Source: Arabidopsis thaliana (Eukaryota > Streptophyta > Magnoliopsida > Brassicales > Brassicaceae). Taken from it: DNA of 64,000 nt. The DNA is taken from contig NC_003071.7 in the NCBI RefSeq assembly GCF_000001735.4, positions 14,483,443 to 14,547,442 of the forward strand. Reading direction: 5' to 3'. Shown in pieces: positions 10,182 through 23,743 of this stretch. Each line of letters begins with the position of its first letter. The stretch's first letter is position 1. The notes below the pieces were generated by a model, which was given only the letters and a program-made list of their open reading frames with translations, was not told where the DNA came from and searched no databases. A program made the position numbers and the translations under genes.

Positions 10182-12202
10182 ATGGAGTTCGCAAACACGA
10201 AATGGGTGGCTGCAGCGGCGAGCATATGGATACAAAGCTTCAGCGGAGCAAGCTACACTTTTGGAATTTATTCTTCTGTTCTTAAATCATCTCAATCTTA
10301 TGACCAATCTACTCTTGACACCGTCTCTGTCTACAAAGACATCGGAGCAAACGTAGGCATCCTCTCCGGCCTCTTCTATACCGCGGTTGCAAGCCGAAAA
10401 AGCGGTAATGGTGGCTTCTTTAGTGGGCCATGGTTGGTTATATTTGTGGGGCTACTCCAATGGTTCGTCGGATATGGATTCATATGGATGGCGACGTCAG
10501 GAGTGATCCCACGGCCTCCCGTGGCTATGATGTGTTTGTTCATGTTCTTCGCTGGTCATTGTCAGCCTTTCTTTAATACCGCGATTGTGGTCACCGCCGT
10601 TCGTAACTTCTCCGACTATGGTGGGACCGCCGTTGGCATTATGAAGGTAGGTTATATTGAGACGTGAGAAATAAGATATTAATTCTTGTATTAAAAAAAA
10701 AACAGTCGATATATTAAAATGATGATACATATGACCGGTCATTTTTCCTATATATAGTTACATAAACTAGTGAAAATCAGTAGTTTGGATGTTGTCTTGT
10801 AGACCACTAAATAAGATACATCGGTAGATAACAATCATAGATAATTCTTCATACGTACATAATTCTCATTACAAACATATATATACTTGATAAGTTTTGT
10901 AGCCCTTATGTGTTGTATTTCTTATTTTTTATTTTAGGGTTATCTTGGACTAAGTGGAGCAATTCTGGTTCAAATGTACCACATCTTCTGTGGAGGTGAC
11001 CCAAGGAATTACATTCTTCTCTTGGCCGTGGTACCATCACTTCTCATCTTGACGTTGATGCCCTTCGTTAGAACGTACGACACAGTCATCGCAGGCGACA
11101 AGAAACACTTGAACGGTCTCTCTGCCATTTCTTTGATCATCGTCACCTATCTTATGGTCGTCATATTGGTCGAAAACATTATCGGAATGTCAATGCCTAT
11201 GAAGATATGTTCCTTTACCTTTCTACTTCTCTTGCTCGCCTCTCCTCTCTTAGTGGCGGTTAGAGCACAACGTGAAGAGGAACATAGATTCTTGTCTTTG
11301 GATTTTCCTGTTACCGAGAGAACCACATTGCTTGACTCTCCTAAGCTCAATTCTTCTTCCGGTAAGGTTTAGTTTTGGTTTTCTTATTTATTGACGAAGG
11401 ATATATGTATATTGTGGTCTTGAAGTGAATTATACCCTTATATATATCTTAGTTAGGTCCCTTAGTTATGCTTATCGAAGTGAAATTCCTAACACATTTC
11501 AATCAATCGACAGATGTTAAAGATGTCATGACCAATGACATGAACGTTCTCGAAGCAATATGCACAACGAATTTCTGGCTTCTATTTGTAGCAATGATAT
11601 GTGGAATGGGTTCAGGACTTGCGACAATAAACAACATCAGACAGATGGGCGAGTCACTTCGCTACTCTACGGTTCAACTCAATTCTCTAGTGTCTCTGTG
11701 GAGCATATGGAACTTTCTAGGCCGGTTTGGGTCGGGTTACATCTCAGACACCTATTTACACAGTCATGGCTGGCCAAGACCGGTATTCATGGCCATAACC
11801 CTTGGCCTTATGGCTATAGGTCACATTGTCATGGCCTCCGGTTTACTAGGAAGCCTATATATCGGATCCTTGTTGGTCGGTTTAGCGTACGGCTCCCAAT
11901 GGTCACTCATGCCAACAATAACCTCTGAAATATTCGGGGTTCTTCATATGGGAACTATATTCTATACAATTTCGATAGCTAGTCCGGTTGGTTCGTACTT
12001 TTTCTCAGTGAAGGTAATAGGCTACTTGTATGACAAGGTAGCTTCTGAAGATGATCATTCTTGTTATGGAAATCACTGTTTTAGGACTTCGTTTTTGATA
12101 ATGGCGGCCATGGCTCTGCTTGGTTCTCTTGTCGCTCTTGTGTTGCTCCTCCGCACAAAGAAGTTTTATGCGACGCTTGTGGCTAAGAGGATCTTGAAGT
12201 AA
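10182..12202 (+). CDS. Nodulin-like major facilitator transporter, 525 aa (upstream tandem copy)
   Basis: Three coding exons (10182-10646, 10938-11361, 11514-12202) join in frame. The first boundary is phase 0 (ATGAAG|gtaggt), the second phase 1 (TCCG|gtaagg to cag|ATGTT). The product has the plant nodulin-like/MFS organisation: N-terminal NTKWVAAAASIWIQSFSGASY, several hydrophobic helices, a polar central loop near residues 270-305, then a second helical half opening with LEAICTTNFWLLFVAMICGMG and containing LWSIWNFLGRFGSGYISD. About twelve membrane segments are expected, at a plasma or internal membrane. The substrate is unknown; some relatives have been linked to organic acids, metals or hormone transport. 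It is probably AT2G34355. The neighbouring gene is a tandem duplicate with the same exon plan and the same last-exon length (689 bases). Confidence 0.85.
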
Positions 12203-12933
12203 TCTCTATGAACCTAGGGGTCTGAATCGTGGCTCCATATTCATTTAATTTGTGGCTCTTTCTTCCCTCGAATTTCAAAAGTTAATATCTATTGTTTGTA
12301 GAAAGCGTGTGTTGTGAATTTATTTCATTGAAAGGAAAAATTGAGTCATGATCATACATATGACCTACCTTCTCTTTTTATTGACATCAGTCATTTAACC
12401 TAAATATGACTTTTCAGAAATTTGATAATTTGTGTGCGAAAATTGACTAGTGGTCTCGCCGCTTGCCAGTTGCCACAAGTCAAAAGTTTCGGTAAGCTGA
12501 TAACTAAAATTTTATCCACAACAAATTTACTATTATTCGATCTAAATAGAAATTTTGGTTGTTAAAATTGTTTTCAAGATTTTGAATGGAAATGGCGATT
12601 TAGCGGCAGATAAAGAGCGATGCGGTTCTGATAATAACGAATATACTATTGAAAACCAAACCGTATCGCTGTTTCGTCTCGTTCAAAGATTTAGTAATAA
12701 TTCATATTTATATGATTATATTAAACGTTAGCTCAACTGTCAACTTAAACACCTTTTAGATCTCGCAAGAGCAGCAAATAATTAAAAGGCTAATTAATCA
12801 CGATGATTAACGGTGTCCAGAGTACAATTGAATACTTCTTCTCTTCCTTTGACAATGACATCATCATCATCAGATTCAGCCTGGAGATTTCCTTATATAG
12901 TTGTGTGTAGTAAAATTGAAAGCATTGGAGACA
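12203..12933. other. Spacer between the two tandem transporter genes
   Basis: Holds the 3' untranslated region of the first gene and the promoter/leader of the second. No extra gene is seen. The sequence is not obviously repeated between the two genes, so the duplication is not very recent. Confidence 0.5.
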
Positions 12934-14869
12934 ATGGAGAGAATAAACACGAAATGGGTAGCAGCAGCAGCGAGTATATGGATTCAAAGCTTTAGCGGAG
13001 CTACATACACATTCGCTATCTACTCTTCAATCCTCAAATCATCTCAATCTTATGACCAGTCTACTCTTGATTTCGTCTCTGTCTTCAAAGACATCGGTGG
13101 TACCTTTGGTATCATCTCCGGTTTCCTTTACACGGCTATGACTTCTAAGTCACGCGGTTTTGGTGGGCCTTGGGTTGTTGTTTTCGTTGGGTTGGTTCAG
13201 TGGTTTGTTGGATTCTTTTTTATTTGGGCTTCGGTGGTTGGGTTGATTGCTCCGCCGCCTGTGCCGTTGATGTGCTTGTTCGTGTTCTTGGCTGGTCACT
13301 CCTTGCCGTTTTTCAATACGGCTAATGTTGTGACGGCTGCTCGGAACTTTTCTCAATATGGTGGGACTGCTGTTGGTATTATGCAGGTAAAAAGTTTGTA
13401 ACTTTGTTAAAGAATCATCATATTGGGTGAAGTTGAAACACAATTTGGTCGATCTTGTGTGTTTAGAAGTCTCAAAAGACTTCACCTTTATTGACAAAAG
13501 ACTCACATTTTTTTATTTGGAGCTTTGTTTGCATCCTAGATGGTGATTAGTCTGTTTCACTTGAGTCTTTTTGTTGTTTACTCTCTCAGCTTGATGTATC
13601 CAAAAACTGACTCATTTTCCTCTAATTGTGTTTATCTTTGAACATCAGGGATTTTTAGGACTAAGTGGAGCAATTCTGATTCAGTTGTACCATGCGGTCT
13701 GCGGTGGTGAAGGTAACCCCGCTACTTTCATTCTTCTCCTGGCCATAGTACCAACGCTTGTCATGTTCTTGGCTATGCCTTTTGTAAGAGTTTATGAAAC
13801 GGTGACCATTAGTGACAAGAAACACTTGGATGGTCTCTCTGCGATCTCTATGATCATTGCCGCCTATCTTATGGTCGTTATAACGGTTGAAAACGTTCTC
13901 GGTTTATCACGCTCAATGCAGATTTTCTCCTTCATCCTTGTCCTTTTGTTGCTTGCCTCTCCCCTCTTGGTTGCTGTAAGAGCCCTACGAGAAAAAAGGC
14001 AGACACTTTCTTCTCTGGATGGTCCTGTTCTCGACACATCTGCCTTGCTCGACCCTCCTAGTTCAAACATTTTTCCCGGTAAATATGCTTACACATATTT
14101 AGATTAGGCACCCCTAAGCCAGCACACTAATTGAACAGCATGAGAACGGGAACACTGACTGTTTTACAAATGTTGTGCAGATGGAGATCATTTGGTTGCT
14201 GAAGATTCAAACATACTGGAAGCAATGAGCACAGTGAACTTTTGGCTACTCTTCTTGGCAATGCTATGCGGGATGGGTTCTGGATTCGCGACTGTAAACA
14301 ACATGAGACAGATAGGCGAGTCTCTTCGCTACTCTTCTGTTCAACTCAATTCTCTAGTCTCTCTCTGGAGCATATGGAACTTTCTGGGCCGGTTCGGGGC
14401 TGGTTATGTCTCAGACACATTCTTACACAAACACAGCTGGCCAAGACCGATCTTCATGGCCATAACTCTAGGTGTTATGGCTATAGGCCATATCATAGTT
14501 GCCTCTGGTGTACAAGGCAGTCTCTATGCCGGTTCAGTTTTGATCGGTATGGCTTACGGTTCGCAATGGTCGCTGATGCCAACAATCACATCAGAGATAT
14601 TTGGGATCCGGCATATGGGAACGATTTACTTCACGATTTCGATTGCAGGTCCCATCGGGTCGTACATCCTCTCTGTGAAAGTGATAGGTTACTTCTACGA
14701 CAAAGTGGCTTCTGAAGATGACAATTCTTGCTTTGGAAGTCAATGTTTCAGGACATCTTTTATGATCATGGCTTCTGTGGCTCTCTTTGGCTCTTTGGTT
14801 GCTTCTGTATTGTTCTTCCGCACACACAAGTTTTACAAAAACCTTGTAGCAAAGAGGAACTTGAAGTGA
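12934..14869 (+). CDS. Nodulin-like major facilitator transporter, 523 aa (downstream tandem copy)
   Basis: Exons 12934-13386, 13649-14078 and 14181-14869 join in frame with the same phases as the upstream copy (ATGCAG|gtaaaa; CCCG|gtaaat to gcag|ATGGAG). The frame is open for eleven codons before 12934, but alignment with the paralogue (MERINTKWVAAAAS against MEFANTKWVAAAAS) supports the chosen start. Family hallmarks are the same: NTKWVAAAASIWIQSFSGATY at the N-terminus, GGTAVGIMQ at the end of exon 1, and LWSIWNFLGRFGAGYVSD in exon 3. The most divergent part is the loop spanning the exon 2/3 border, a candidate place for functional difference. Probably AT2G34350. Substrate not determinable from sequence. 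Confidence 0.85.
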
Positions 14870-15793
14870 GCTTGAAAATTGTATAAACCTTTATGTTTGT
14901 GATTTGAAGTTTGATACTTTGATCCAAACACCACAAAACTATTTGTAATTGTGCCATGAATATGCGAGGGAGATTTGTTAAAATATAAATTGGACCATAA
15001 ATTGGTAAAAGGTTCCTGCTAAATTGCAAATATAGACCGTGTTGGTCGGTTTGACCGGTTGAACCGAATTCTAGCTAACATTTGGGTGCTAATTTTAACT
15101 TTAAACCAATCACTTTACCAAAACCGGAGGGAGTCGCTTAAACCCTGGTTTGGGTTTTTCTGTGAACCCTAAATGCTTCTTCTCCTTTCATAATCGCCAA
15201 CACCAAAACTTGTGGCAGTCTCTTTTAGTCGTCATCGATCTTCAAATCCAACGAGGGATTCTTCAACTTCTCTGTTTTCAGGTAAGAAACCCGACAAACA
15301 TTATTCTCTTCTATTTCTGTTTGGATTCAATCTAAATTCTGAAGCTTTATTCTTCTCTCTACCTGTTTTGTTTGTTTGCTTGTTTCATGTTTCTGAGTCT
15401 CTTCTGCAACCCTAAAGCTTCAATTTTTGAGTGTGTATTTCACTCTCTCGAAGCCTCAATCACGCTTTGTTCATATAAAATTTTAGCTAGAGTCTAGTTT
15501 TATTGCTATATTGATGATTATTTTCGATTGTTAAAATAATTATGAAGATTGTATAGTATTGCATTAAAGGTACTGTCTTTGTGTTCTTATATTTTTAACC
15601 ATCTTATCAGAATCTCCATCTTACTTTTACTATTCCTTCCAAGCAAGCTTCTTCAATTCTTAAAGAAAAGTAAGTTTTTTGTTTTTTTTGTTGAGTTGGT
15701 TTCAGTCTCAAAGTTAAGTGGTTGATTAACCTAATTGTTACCGTTCTATTGTAAAAATTTTAGCTGGATATAGTCAAGGAACGGAACCTAGTT
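14870..15793. other. Intergenic spacer, then promoter and spliced 5' UTR of the RRP12-like gene
   Basis: After the transporter 3' end there is a short promoter. A telo-box-like AACCCTAAA lies near 15165, and a second ACCCTAAAG near 15410. A donor at CAG|GTAAGA (15283), an apparent non-coding exon of about 58 bases (around 15612-15669, followed by GTAAGT) and an acceptor ending ttttag at 15763 indicate that the leader is spliced, possibly twice. Short open frames in the leader are not called. Confidence 0.5.
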
Positions 15794-18700
15794 ATGGAAT
15801 TATTATGTGATGACATTGGAACCAGCATGTGCCTTACACCCTCAGAACCGGACCTGCCTGTTTCTGAAGATTTTGGGGAGTATATGCGCTCTCGCTTATC
15901 GCAGTCCAAAAGACCAGACCATGAACATCTATGCGCTGTCATCGAGGAGTTATCAAAAACTCTGGCTGAAGATAATCATCGTCGGACACCTGTTGCTTAC
16001 TTTGCCTGCACATGCAGGTCGCTAGACAGCCTCTTTTCAGCACATGCTGAACCACCTGTAGATGTCGTCCAGCCACATATTGTCATCCTTTCCCTTGTGT
16101 TCCCTAAAGTCTCAGCAGGAGTACTGAAGAGGGATGGGTTGGCTTTGCGTCTCGTCCTCAATGTTCTGCGTCTGAAATCAGCCACGCCTGAGTGCTTGAT
16201 TTCGGGATTGAAGTGTTTGGTTCACCTTCTCACAACGGTTGAGTCCATTATGGTGAACGAAGGCTCTGATTCCTACAACATCTTACTGAATTTTGTAACT
16301 CATTCAGACGGAAAGGTAAATTACAAATTTACCTGTGTTGATGATTTGGTCTGCATCAGACTTTGACGATCTTCTTCTATTAAATCCAGGTAAGAAAGCT
16401 AGCAAGCTCCTGTCTCCGTGATGTCCTGCAGAAATCCCATGGAACAAAGGCCTGGCAATCAGTCAGTGGAGCTATTACAGAAATGTTCCAGAACTATTTA
16501 GACCTCGCCCATAAATCGGAAGTGGGTTCTACCGAAGGAGCCAGAGGGGCAAAGCAAGTGCTTTACATTCTTAGCACTCTAAAAGAATGCTTGGCCTTGA
16601 TGTCAAAAAAGCACATTGCTACTCTGATTGAGGGATTTAAGGTGCTGATGATTCTTCGCGATCCATACATTACAAGGCCAGTGATAGACTCTTTAAATGC
16701 AGTTTGTCTCAATCCAACCTCCGAGGTTCCGGTTGAGGCGCTGCTCGAAGTGTTATCTCTTGCGGCTGGACTGTTCTCGGGACATGAAACATCTGCTGAT
16801 GCCATGACCTTTACAGCACGTTTACTGAAAGTTGGGATGACTAGGAGTTTTACCCTAAACAGAGATCTTTGTGTGGTTAAACTTCCTAGTGTGTTCAATG
16901 GTCTGAATGGTATGCTGTTGTATTTGCACCTTCCTGCTTTTCGGGTTTCCGAATTTCTCAAACATACTGCTTTCTTTTTAATGTAATTTATCCTACTGTT
17001 GACATAATCTATGTGCTTCTTTTGGCAGATATTATTGCATCTGAACACGAGGAGGCTATCTTTGCAGCAACTGATGCGTTGAAGAGTTTGATATTTTCAT
17101 GTATTGACGAAAGCTTGATCAGAGAAGGTGTCAATGAAATCCGGAATTCAAACTTGAATGTAAGGAAGCCTAGTCCAACAGTCATCGAAAAGCTGTGTGC
17201 AACAGTTGAGAGCTTGCTTGATTACAAGTACCATGCAGTCTGGGATATGGCTTTTCAAGTAGTTTCAGCAATGTTTGATAAATTAGGTAATTATTATTTT
17301 TATCCTGAGTTTTCATTTGTTTCTTCTTGTTGAAGATTATCTGCTTAATGTTCATGTGCTAATTCTTTCACGCAATTTTCAGGTGAACATTCTGCATATT
17401 TTATGAGGAACACCCTCCAGGGTTTATCTGATATGCAAGATTTACCTGATGAAGGATTTCCTTACCGGAAGCAGGTAACTGTACTATACTTGTCCTTGAG
17501 CTGAATGATCATCTGCTGCATTCTAGTTTAGGGTACAAATACTTCAGATAGTGATGTCATTTTTACTCTCTTATCTTGGCATAATCATTGACCACGCAGT
17601 ATTTTGTCTCCATTGTTTCTTGACCATAGAATGTCAATAACAATTAGATATATGGCGAGTTGTTCTAAGAAATGAAATGATTTGAGCATATGCAACTATG
17701 TCAATAGATATTAGGGTGTGTTGATTTTATATTGAAGTTTGAAAATGCTTGATCTTTTGGCTACAGTTCTTGTGTAAACCTTTTTCTGCTTTTTACTTGA
17801 CTTAGTGGTGGATCATGCTGTTGGTACAGCAATTGGATACACGAAATATCTATTCTGTTACTTAGACGTGCTCTCACTTTTTTTAGTCTGAAATGAATGA
17901 TTGTACGATATATGATGATGCAACATGTCACTGTATTAGACCTTGCTTTTGTTAGTCACGTTCCATAATTTCCTGACTGTTTATTTTTCTGATATTATCT
18001 TTATTGGCGATCTCCAGTTGCATGAGTGTGTAGGATCAGCCCTTGGTGCTATGGGACCTGAAACATTTTTAAGCATTGTGCGTTTAAACCTTGAAGCTAA
18101 TGATCTGTCTGAGGTAAAAGTTTGGCTCTTCCCAATCTTGAAGCAGTACACAGTTGGAGGACGCCTAAGTTTCTTCACAGAGGCTATTTTTAGCATGGTC
18201 GAAACAATGAGCCACAAAGCTCAAAAGGTAATTTTTATTATTTCCCGCTATTTGATGATGTATGCATTCTTTATTGTTCTTTAATTTTGCTATTTGTTTT
18301 TGATGGCAGCTCAAGCTACAAGGTCTTCCTGTAGCATCCAGGAGTGTGGATTCTCTCGTATATTCATTATGGGCTTTGTTACCTTCATTCTGTAATTATC
18401 CCGTGGATACTGTGGAGAGTTTTGCCGATCTGGGGCGAATATTATGTGGAGTTCTTCAAACACAGGCTGAGACCCATGGAATTATATGTGCCAGTTTGAA
18501 TATTCTGATTCAACAAAATAAGGAAGTTGTTGAGGGGAAAGAAGTACCTACTAATGATGCTAGTCCTGCTATGCAACGAGCTACTGCTCGTTATGATTCA
18601 CAGCATGCGGCAGCTAATTTAAAAGTTCTGCGGTTATGTGCTCCTAAATTATTGGATGTTTTGTCAAGGATATTTCATGAATGTAGCAAAGATGATGGCG

Positions 18701-21700
18701 GTTCTCTTCAGGTAATTAAGAACCTTAGATGGCTGGCAGGGTATTCGATTACCTTACATCGTTAAATGTCACCAGAACTTTTTCATCTTTGTGTTGTATT
18801 CTCGTGTAACTGGTCGATGTCCCTCACTAATTAGATATAGTTCACTAAGTCAGAGCTTGTCACAGTATTTGATAACTTTCGTTGTCTTACTTTCAGTCTG
18901 CGATAGGTAACTTAGCTTCCATAGCGGAGAAAAAGACTGTTTCAAAGCTACTTTTCAAGACTCTGCAAGAGCTTTTAGAGGCTACCAAAACTGCCATTGC
19001 ACAAGATGAAAGTCCTGTTAGTGGGATGGATGTGGATAACACCGCAGACAAAAATTCTTCTTCCAACTTAAGGTACTGTTATTCCGATTTGTGTTTCTAG
19101 TTGCTTAGTTAAATTGACCCTATAATCTGCTATTCATTTCAGGGCAAGGTTGTTTGATCTGTTAGTTTCACTCTTACCGGGTTTGGATGGTCAAGAAGTA
19201 GATACCATATTCAGTTCTCTGAAGCCTGCAATGCAGGTTTGTAAAATGATCTTTTGTATTGAATGATTTATTATTCTGGGTTCTGGCGTGGCTGCGATTT
19301 ATCCGCCTATGTGCTTATGTGGATCTTAACTGCAGGATTCCAAGGGCCTAATTCAAAAGAAAGCGTACAAAGTTCTTTCGGTCATTTTGAAGGTATTGAT
19401 TACACTCGACTAGGTCATGTATATTACTTTCTTTTGTGCATAGCCGACTGATTCTATGCTTGCTTAGCGTCTAAATCTTCTTCGCTTGGATGCAATGATG
19501 ACATTTTGTGTCTGCATAATATATGCTTATTTTATTTATGTTAAACAGCATCAGTGTTTCCTCTAAACACTGATGCTGTTTCTTAAGGTCCTTGAAAACC
19601 ATTGACCTAAGCTCTCTCATTTACAAATAAATCTTGACTAATGTCTTTTGGTATGAATTTATACATTGCCAGAGTTCTGATGGATTTGTTTCAAAGAACC
19701 TCGAGGAGTTGCTTGTGCTGATGCACAATATATGCCATGTCTCTGCCAAACGCCATAAACTTGATTGTTTATACTTCCTGTTAGCTCATGCATCAAGGAC
19801 TGTAAGAAGCTTTAACCTTTTTACTTTATGTGCTTTAACCTTTTTACTTTATGTGTATTTTGACTAAATGTATCATAATAAAGACGTAGGTTTTAGTTTG
19901 GATTGCATTTCACTTTGAGTTATAAGGGAAATAGTCCTCCTAGATTCTGATGGTTCTTTTCCTGTACAGGATGATTTAAAGGAGAGAAAAGACATTGTTT
20001 CTTCTTTTCTACCCGAAGTTATACTTGCTTTAAAGGAGGTAGAAACCATTGCTTGAAACTGTGACACTATGATCGTGTAATAATCATTATTCAGGTCGCT
20101 GTTGTTTCTGCAGGTAAATAAAAAAACAAGAAACAGAGCCTATGACGTGCTTGTTCAGATTGGTCATGCATACGCAGATGAGGAGAATGGTGGAGACAAC
20201 GAGAAGTTGCATGGGTACTTCGATATGGTATGTATTAGTTTAATCCTTTTTGCAGGAGCGTTGTTTTTCATTTCTTTATCAATATTGATTTTTGACCTCT
20301 GCTACAACCTCACAGGTGGTTGGTTGCTTGGCTGGCGAAAAACCTCAAATGATTAGTGCTGCTGTCAAGGGTGTAGCTCGTTTGACATATGAGTTCTCCG
20401 ATCTCATATCTAGTGCTTACAATTTACTTCCTTCAACATTTCTTCTCCTCCAGAGGAAAAATAAAGAAATTACAAAAGTTAGTTACTCATCTTCCCTTTC
20501 AAGAGTCCACAACTTTATCAATGATACACAATGAACTGTTTCCTTTTTCTGAAACTTACAACTAATGTATTTTGGGAAACAGGCAAATTTAGGTTTGTTG
20601 AAGGTGTTGGTGGCTAAATCACCCGTTGAAGGACTACACGCAAATTTAAAGAGCATGGTTGAAGGCTTACTAAAGTGGCCAGAAGGAACAAAAAATCTGT
20701 TCAAAGCAAAGGTGTGTTTCTGATATGTTTTTATTAATACAGAATGCCCAAGATGACATCTTTGATGCCTAGAATTTGAATCTCATTACCGCAACTTTAC
20801 CTTCTCTCACACAACTCAGACGCACACATTTATCCATGTTGAGCTCTTGCTTGTACATAAAATTTGTTTCTTAGCGGCAGGCATATATTATGATTTGTTT
20901 CTGCGGATTCTTGTCTTTTTTTTTTAAGAGTCATGTTGGTATAATAGGTGAGGCTTCTGTTGGAGATGCTCATCAAGAAATGTGGCACGGAGGCTGTCAA
21001 GTCTGTGATGCCTGAGGAACATATGAAACTCCTGACAAACATCCGAAAGGTTTGCTAACAGTGTTCAAAGTTGCTTAAACTTCAGTATCTGTATTATGTC
21101 ATATACTCATACATTTTCTCTTGGTTCATCTCAGATCAAGGAACGTAAAGAGAAAAAATATGCAGCTGGCTCTGACATCAGTAAATCGCAGCATTCAAAA
21201 GATACTTCATCAAAGTACCTTACCAACTCAATTGGCATATGGTCTCATAGAAGTTTCTGAGTGGTCAAGTACTGATTGTTTTTATTTGGGTCTTCCAGGG
21301 TTAGCAGGTGGAATGATACCAAGATATTTTCTGATGTATACGCGGACAGTGAGGACAGTGACGGAGACGACATGGATGCGGAGTCTCATGGCCGCAGCAA
21401 GGCTTCCTCTTTGTTAAAATCCAAGGCATCCGCTTTGAGGTTGGTTGTTATATACACATTTTGGCACTAATCTTGTATCGCTATGCTTTTGGATCTACTT
21501 AACCGACGTGTTGATGACATATTACAGATCCAAGAAAAGTCGGAACCAGAGTCATCTTGAAGTGGATGAGTCAGATGATGAACCGCTTGACTTAATGGAT
21601 CAGCACAAAACAAGATTAGCTCTTCGGTCAAGTGAACTTCGCAAACGGAAAGCTGACTCGGATGAAGAAGCAGAGTTTGATGTGGAAGGGCGGCTAGTTA

Positions 21701-22113
21701 TTCGTGAAGGAGAGAGGTCTAAAAGGAAGGAACTATCTGATGCAGATTCAGATGCCAAAAGTAGCAAAGGCAGCCGTTTCTCTGGAAACTCATCCAAGAA
21801 GAACCAAAAGCGGATGAAGACATCAGAGTCTGGATACGCTTACACAGGCAAAGAGTATGCAAGCAAAAAGGCAAGTGGCGATCTTAAGAAGAAAGATAAA
21901 CTTGAACCATATGCCTATTGGCCACTCGATCGCAAGATGATGAGCCGTAGACCAGAGCAACGGGCAGTTGCAGTGAGAGGGATGTCAAGTGTGGTCAAGA
22001 TGGCAAAGAAAATGGAAGGCAAGAGCGCTGCAGAAGCACTTGCCACCACCAAGTTCAAAAAATTCAAGAGGAGTGGTCAGAAGAAATCAGCTGGGAAGAA
22101 GAAAAACAAGTAA
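15794..22113 (+). CDS. RRP12-like ARM-repeat ribosome-biogenesis protein, 1280 aa
   Basis: Eighteen coding exons can be joined in frame: 15794-16315, 16390-16909, 17029-17286, 17383-17474, 18018-18227, 18310-18711, 18897-19072, 19143-19236, 19336-19392, 19673-19801, 19970-20038, 20114-20227, 20316-20477, 20583-20711, 20948-21049, 21135-21214, 21299-21439, 21528-22113. The long alpha-helical body fits HEAT/ARM repeats with a NUC173 region. It is followed by an acidic Asp/Ser/Glu segment (DSEDSDGDDMD) and a basic C-terminus containing YAYWPLDRKMMSRRPEQRA and ending in Lys-rich nuclear signals. Yeast Rrp12 is about the same size and exports pre-ribosomal subunits from the nucleus. I recognise this as AT2G34357. 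Telo-box motifs in the leader agree with a ribosome-biogenesis role. Intron 9 contains a perfect hairpin. Confidence 0.88.
19543..19581. repeat. Perfect 17-bp inverted repeat (hairpin) inside an intron
   Basis: AAACAGCATCAGTGTTT at 19543-19559, a five-base loop (cctct), and AAACACTGATGCTGTTT at 19565-19581. It lies in the intron between the exons ending at 19392 and starting at 19673 of the RRP12-like gene. Confidence 0.85.
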
Positions 22114-23607
22114 ACAAGTGGCATAAGCTCCTCACCTATGTTTTAAGATATCAGAGGAAAAATAGCTTATTTAAAACACATTTTTTGACTGCTAAAACTT
22201 TAAACACCTTTGTCCATTTTGTATTGTAATCAGATTTTGAAATATGGTTTCAGAGTTGATACTTCAAAGAGAATTTGTGAACGTCAGTTCCGGATTGTTC
22301 TTGGCATTTGATCCATCTCAGCCAGAGTAGTTAAGAGCAAACTATCCTTGAAAACGTTACTCTTACGTTAATTATCCCAAATCTGATGATATCCGTGGTT
22401 GAGACAGCCTTTACTACCATTCGTAGAGTGATTTATAACGTATCTTGAACACGAAATTACCTAATCAAGGATTTGACTTCTACTAGAGGATCTCTTTCTT
22501 ATATATCACTACTGGATTAACGTAGCAAGAACAGACTTTTGGAACTAATACTCGTCTTTTCGTACTGCTCATAGTTCTAGACACGTAAATTAAATTTCAA
22601 AATAATTCATGATTATATTCCGCTTAATAACATTTCACAAAAAAACCAACCTTTTTTTTTCCACACTAAAAAGATATTACGACAAACAATTAAAATCGTG
22701 AAAATAACATACATGTTTTTTTTCTTCTTTTTGTTGAAAAAGACACTGTGATCCCACAATCACATCATCAACCATCTTTGGCGGTAAACAGTAAACACAA
22801 GCCGCTTATTTTCAATCCACACACCATTCACTCTCAGCTCTTTTTTTTTTTTTTAAGGCACTCTTGTAGTATAAGCCACATTTGTAAGATGTCCTGTCCA
22901 AATCATATTTTCACTGAGAAAGATGGAACGTATAGATATATTCTTAGTCTCTAGCAGAGTAGAGACTTTGATGCCAATGAGAAATACCCAGTCGCCTCTA
23001 ATTTGCATATATTCTTAAATTTAGACGTCGAAGCTACTTTGTTGCTTCCAATGATTTAATCACCAAAGTAGGATAAAAATTTAGTTTCAAAATTATCATC
23101 TTTTGTTTTACAAAAATATATATAGTTTCTCTAAAGAAAGTTCATTAGTCGACGCAAATTAGCCACAATATTATAGCATGATACATTTCTAGTCCCTAAT
23201 ATAATTGCCGGACGGATTTACGATTACCGATAAACAACAATCTATTAACAAAAAAAAACAAAACAAACTAGTATTAACAACGGATTTCAAATCATCGTTA
23301 TATCACATTCACAAGAGGCTAGAAATGGATTCGACTGTCACTTATCAGCTGTTTTCTTGTAAATGATACATCACTATAAGAGAATCTTCCGTATTTTCCA
23401 GTCTTTAACGTATACAAAATCTTCTATTTCTATAACACCGCCTATATTTACCAACTAGACCCAAAAAAAGAGACAAATTACTATCCGGCCGTAAACATAT
23501 ACTAACAAAAATTAATATGCGACACAAGGCAACAATGGTGAGATGGGTTCATCTCCTATAAAAAAAAAAAAAAAGACACATGTATAGGTCACATGTAATT
23601 GTCTTCG

Positions 23608-23654
23608 TAACCTTTTTTTTTTCTTTCTTTTTTCTGTGTTGTCTCCATAACCTT
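23608..23654. repeat. First copy of a 47-base direct repeat
   Basis: TAACC, ten Ts, a CT-rich stretch, then CTGTGTTGTCTCCATAACCTT. Identical to 23744-23790 except for one base. Confidence 0.8.
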
Positions 23655-23743
23655 AAAAGATAATATAAAACACTAATCCCTAACATTACACATCATTAGA
23701 GAAACCGAACAAAACACGAATCCCCAAAGACAGGGATAATCCC

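Noticed and set aside
17943-18284. Reading the RRP12-like locus as several separate genes
   Set aside because: Each open frame ends at a canonical donor and joins the next in phase, giving one 1280-residue protein of the expected family length.
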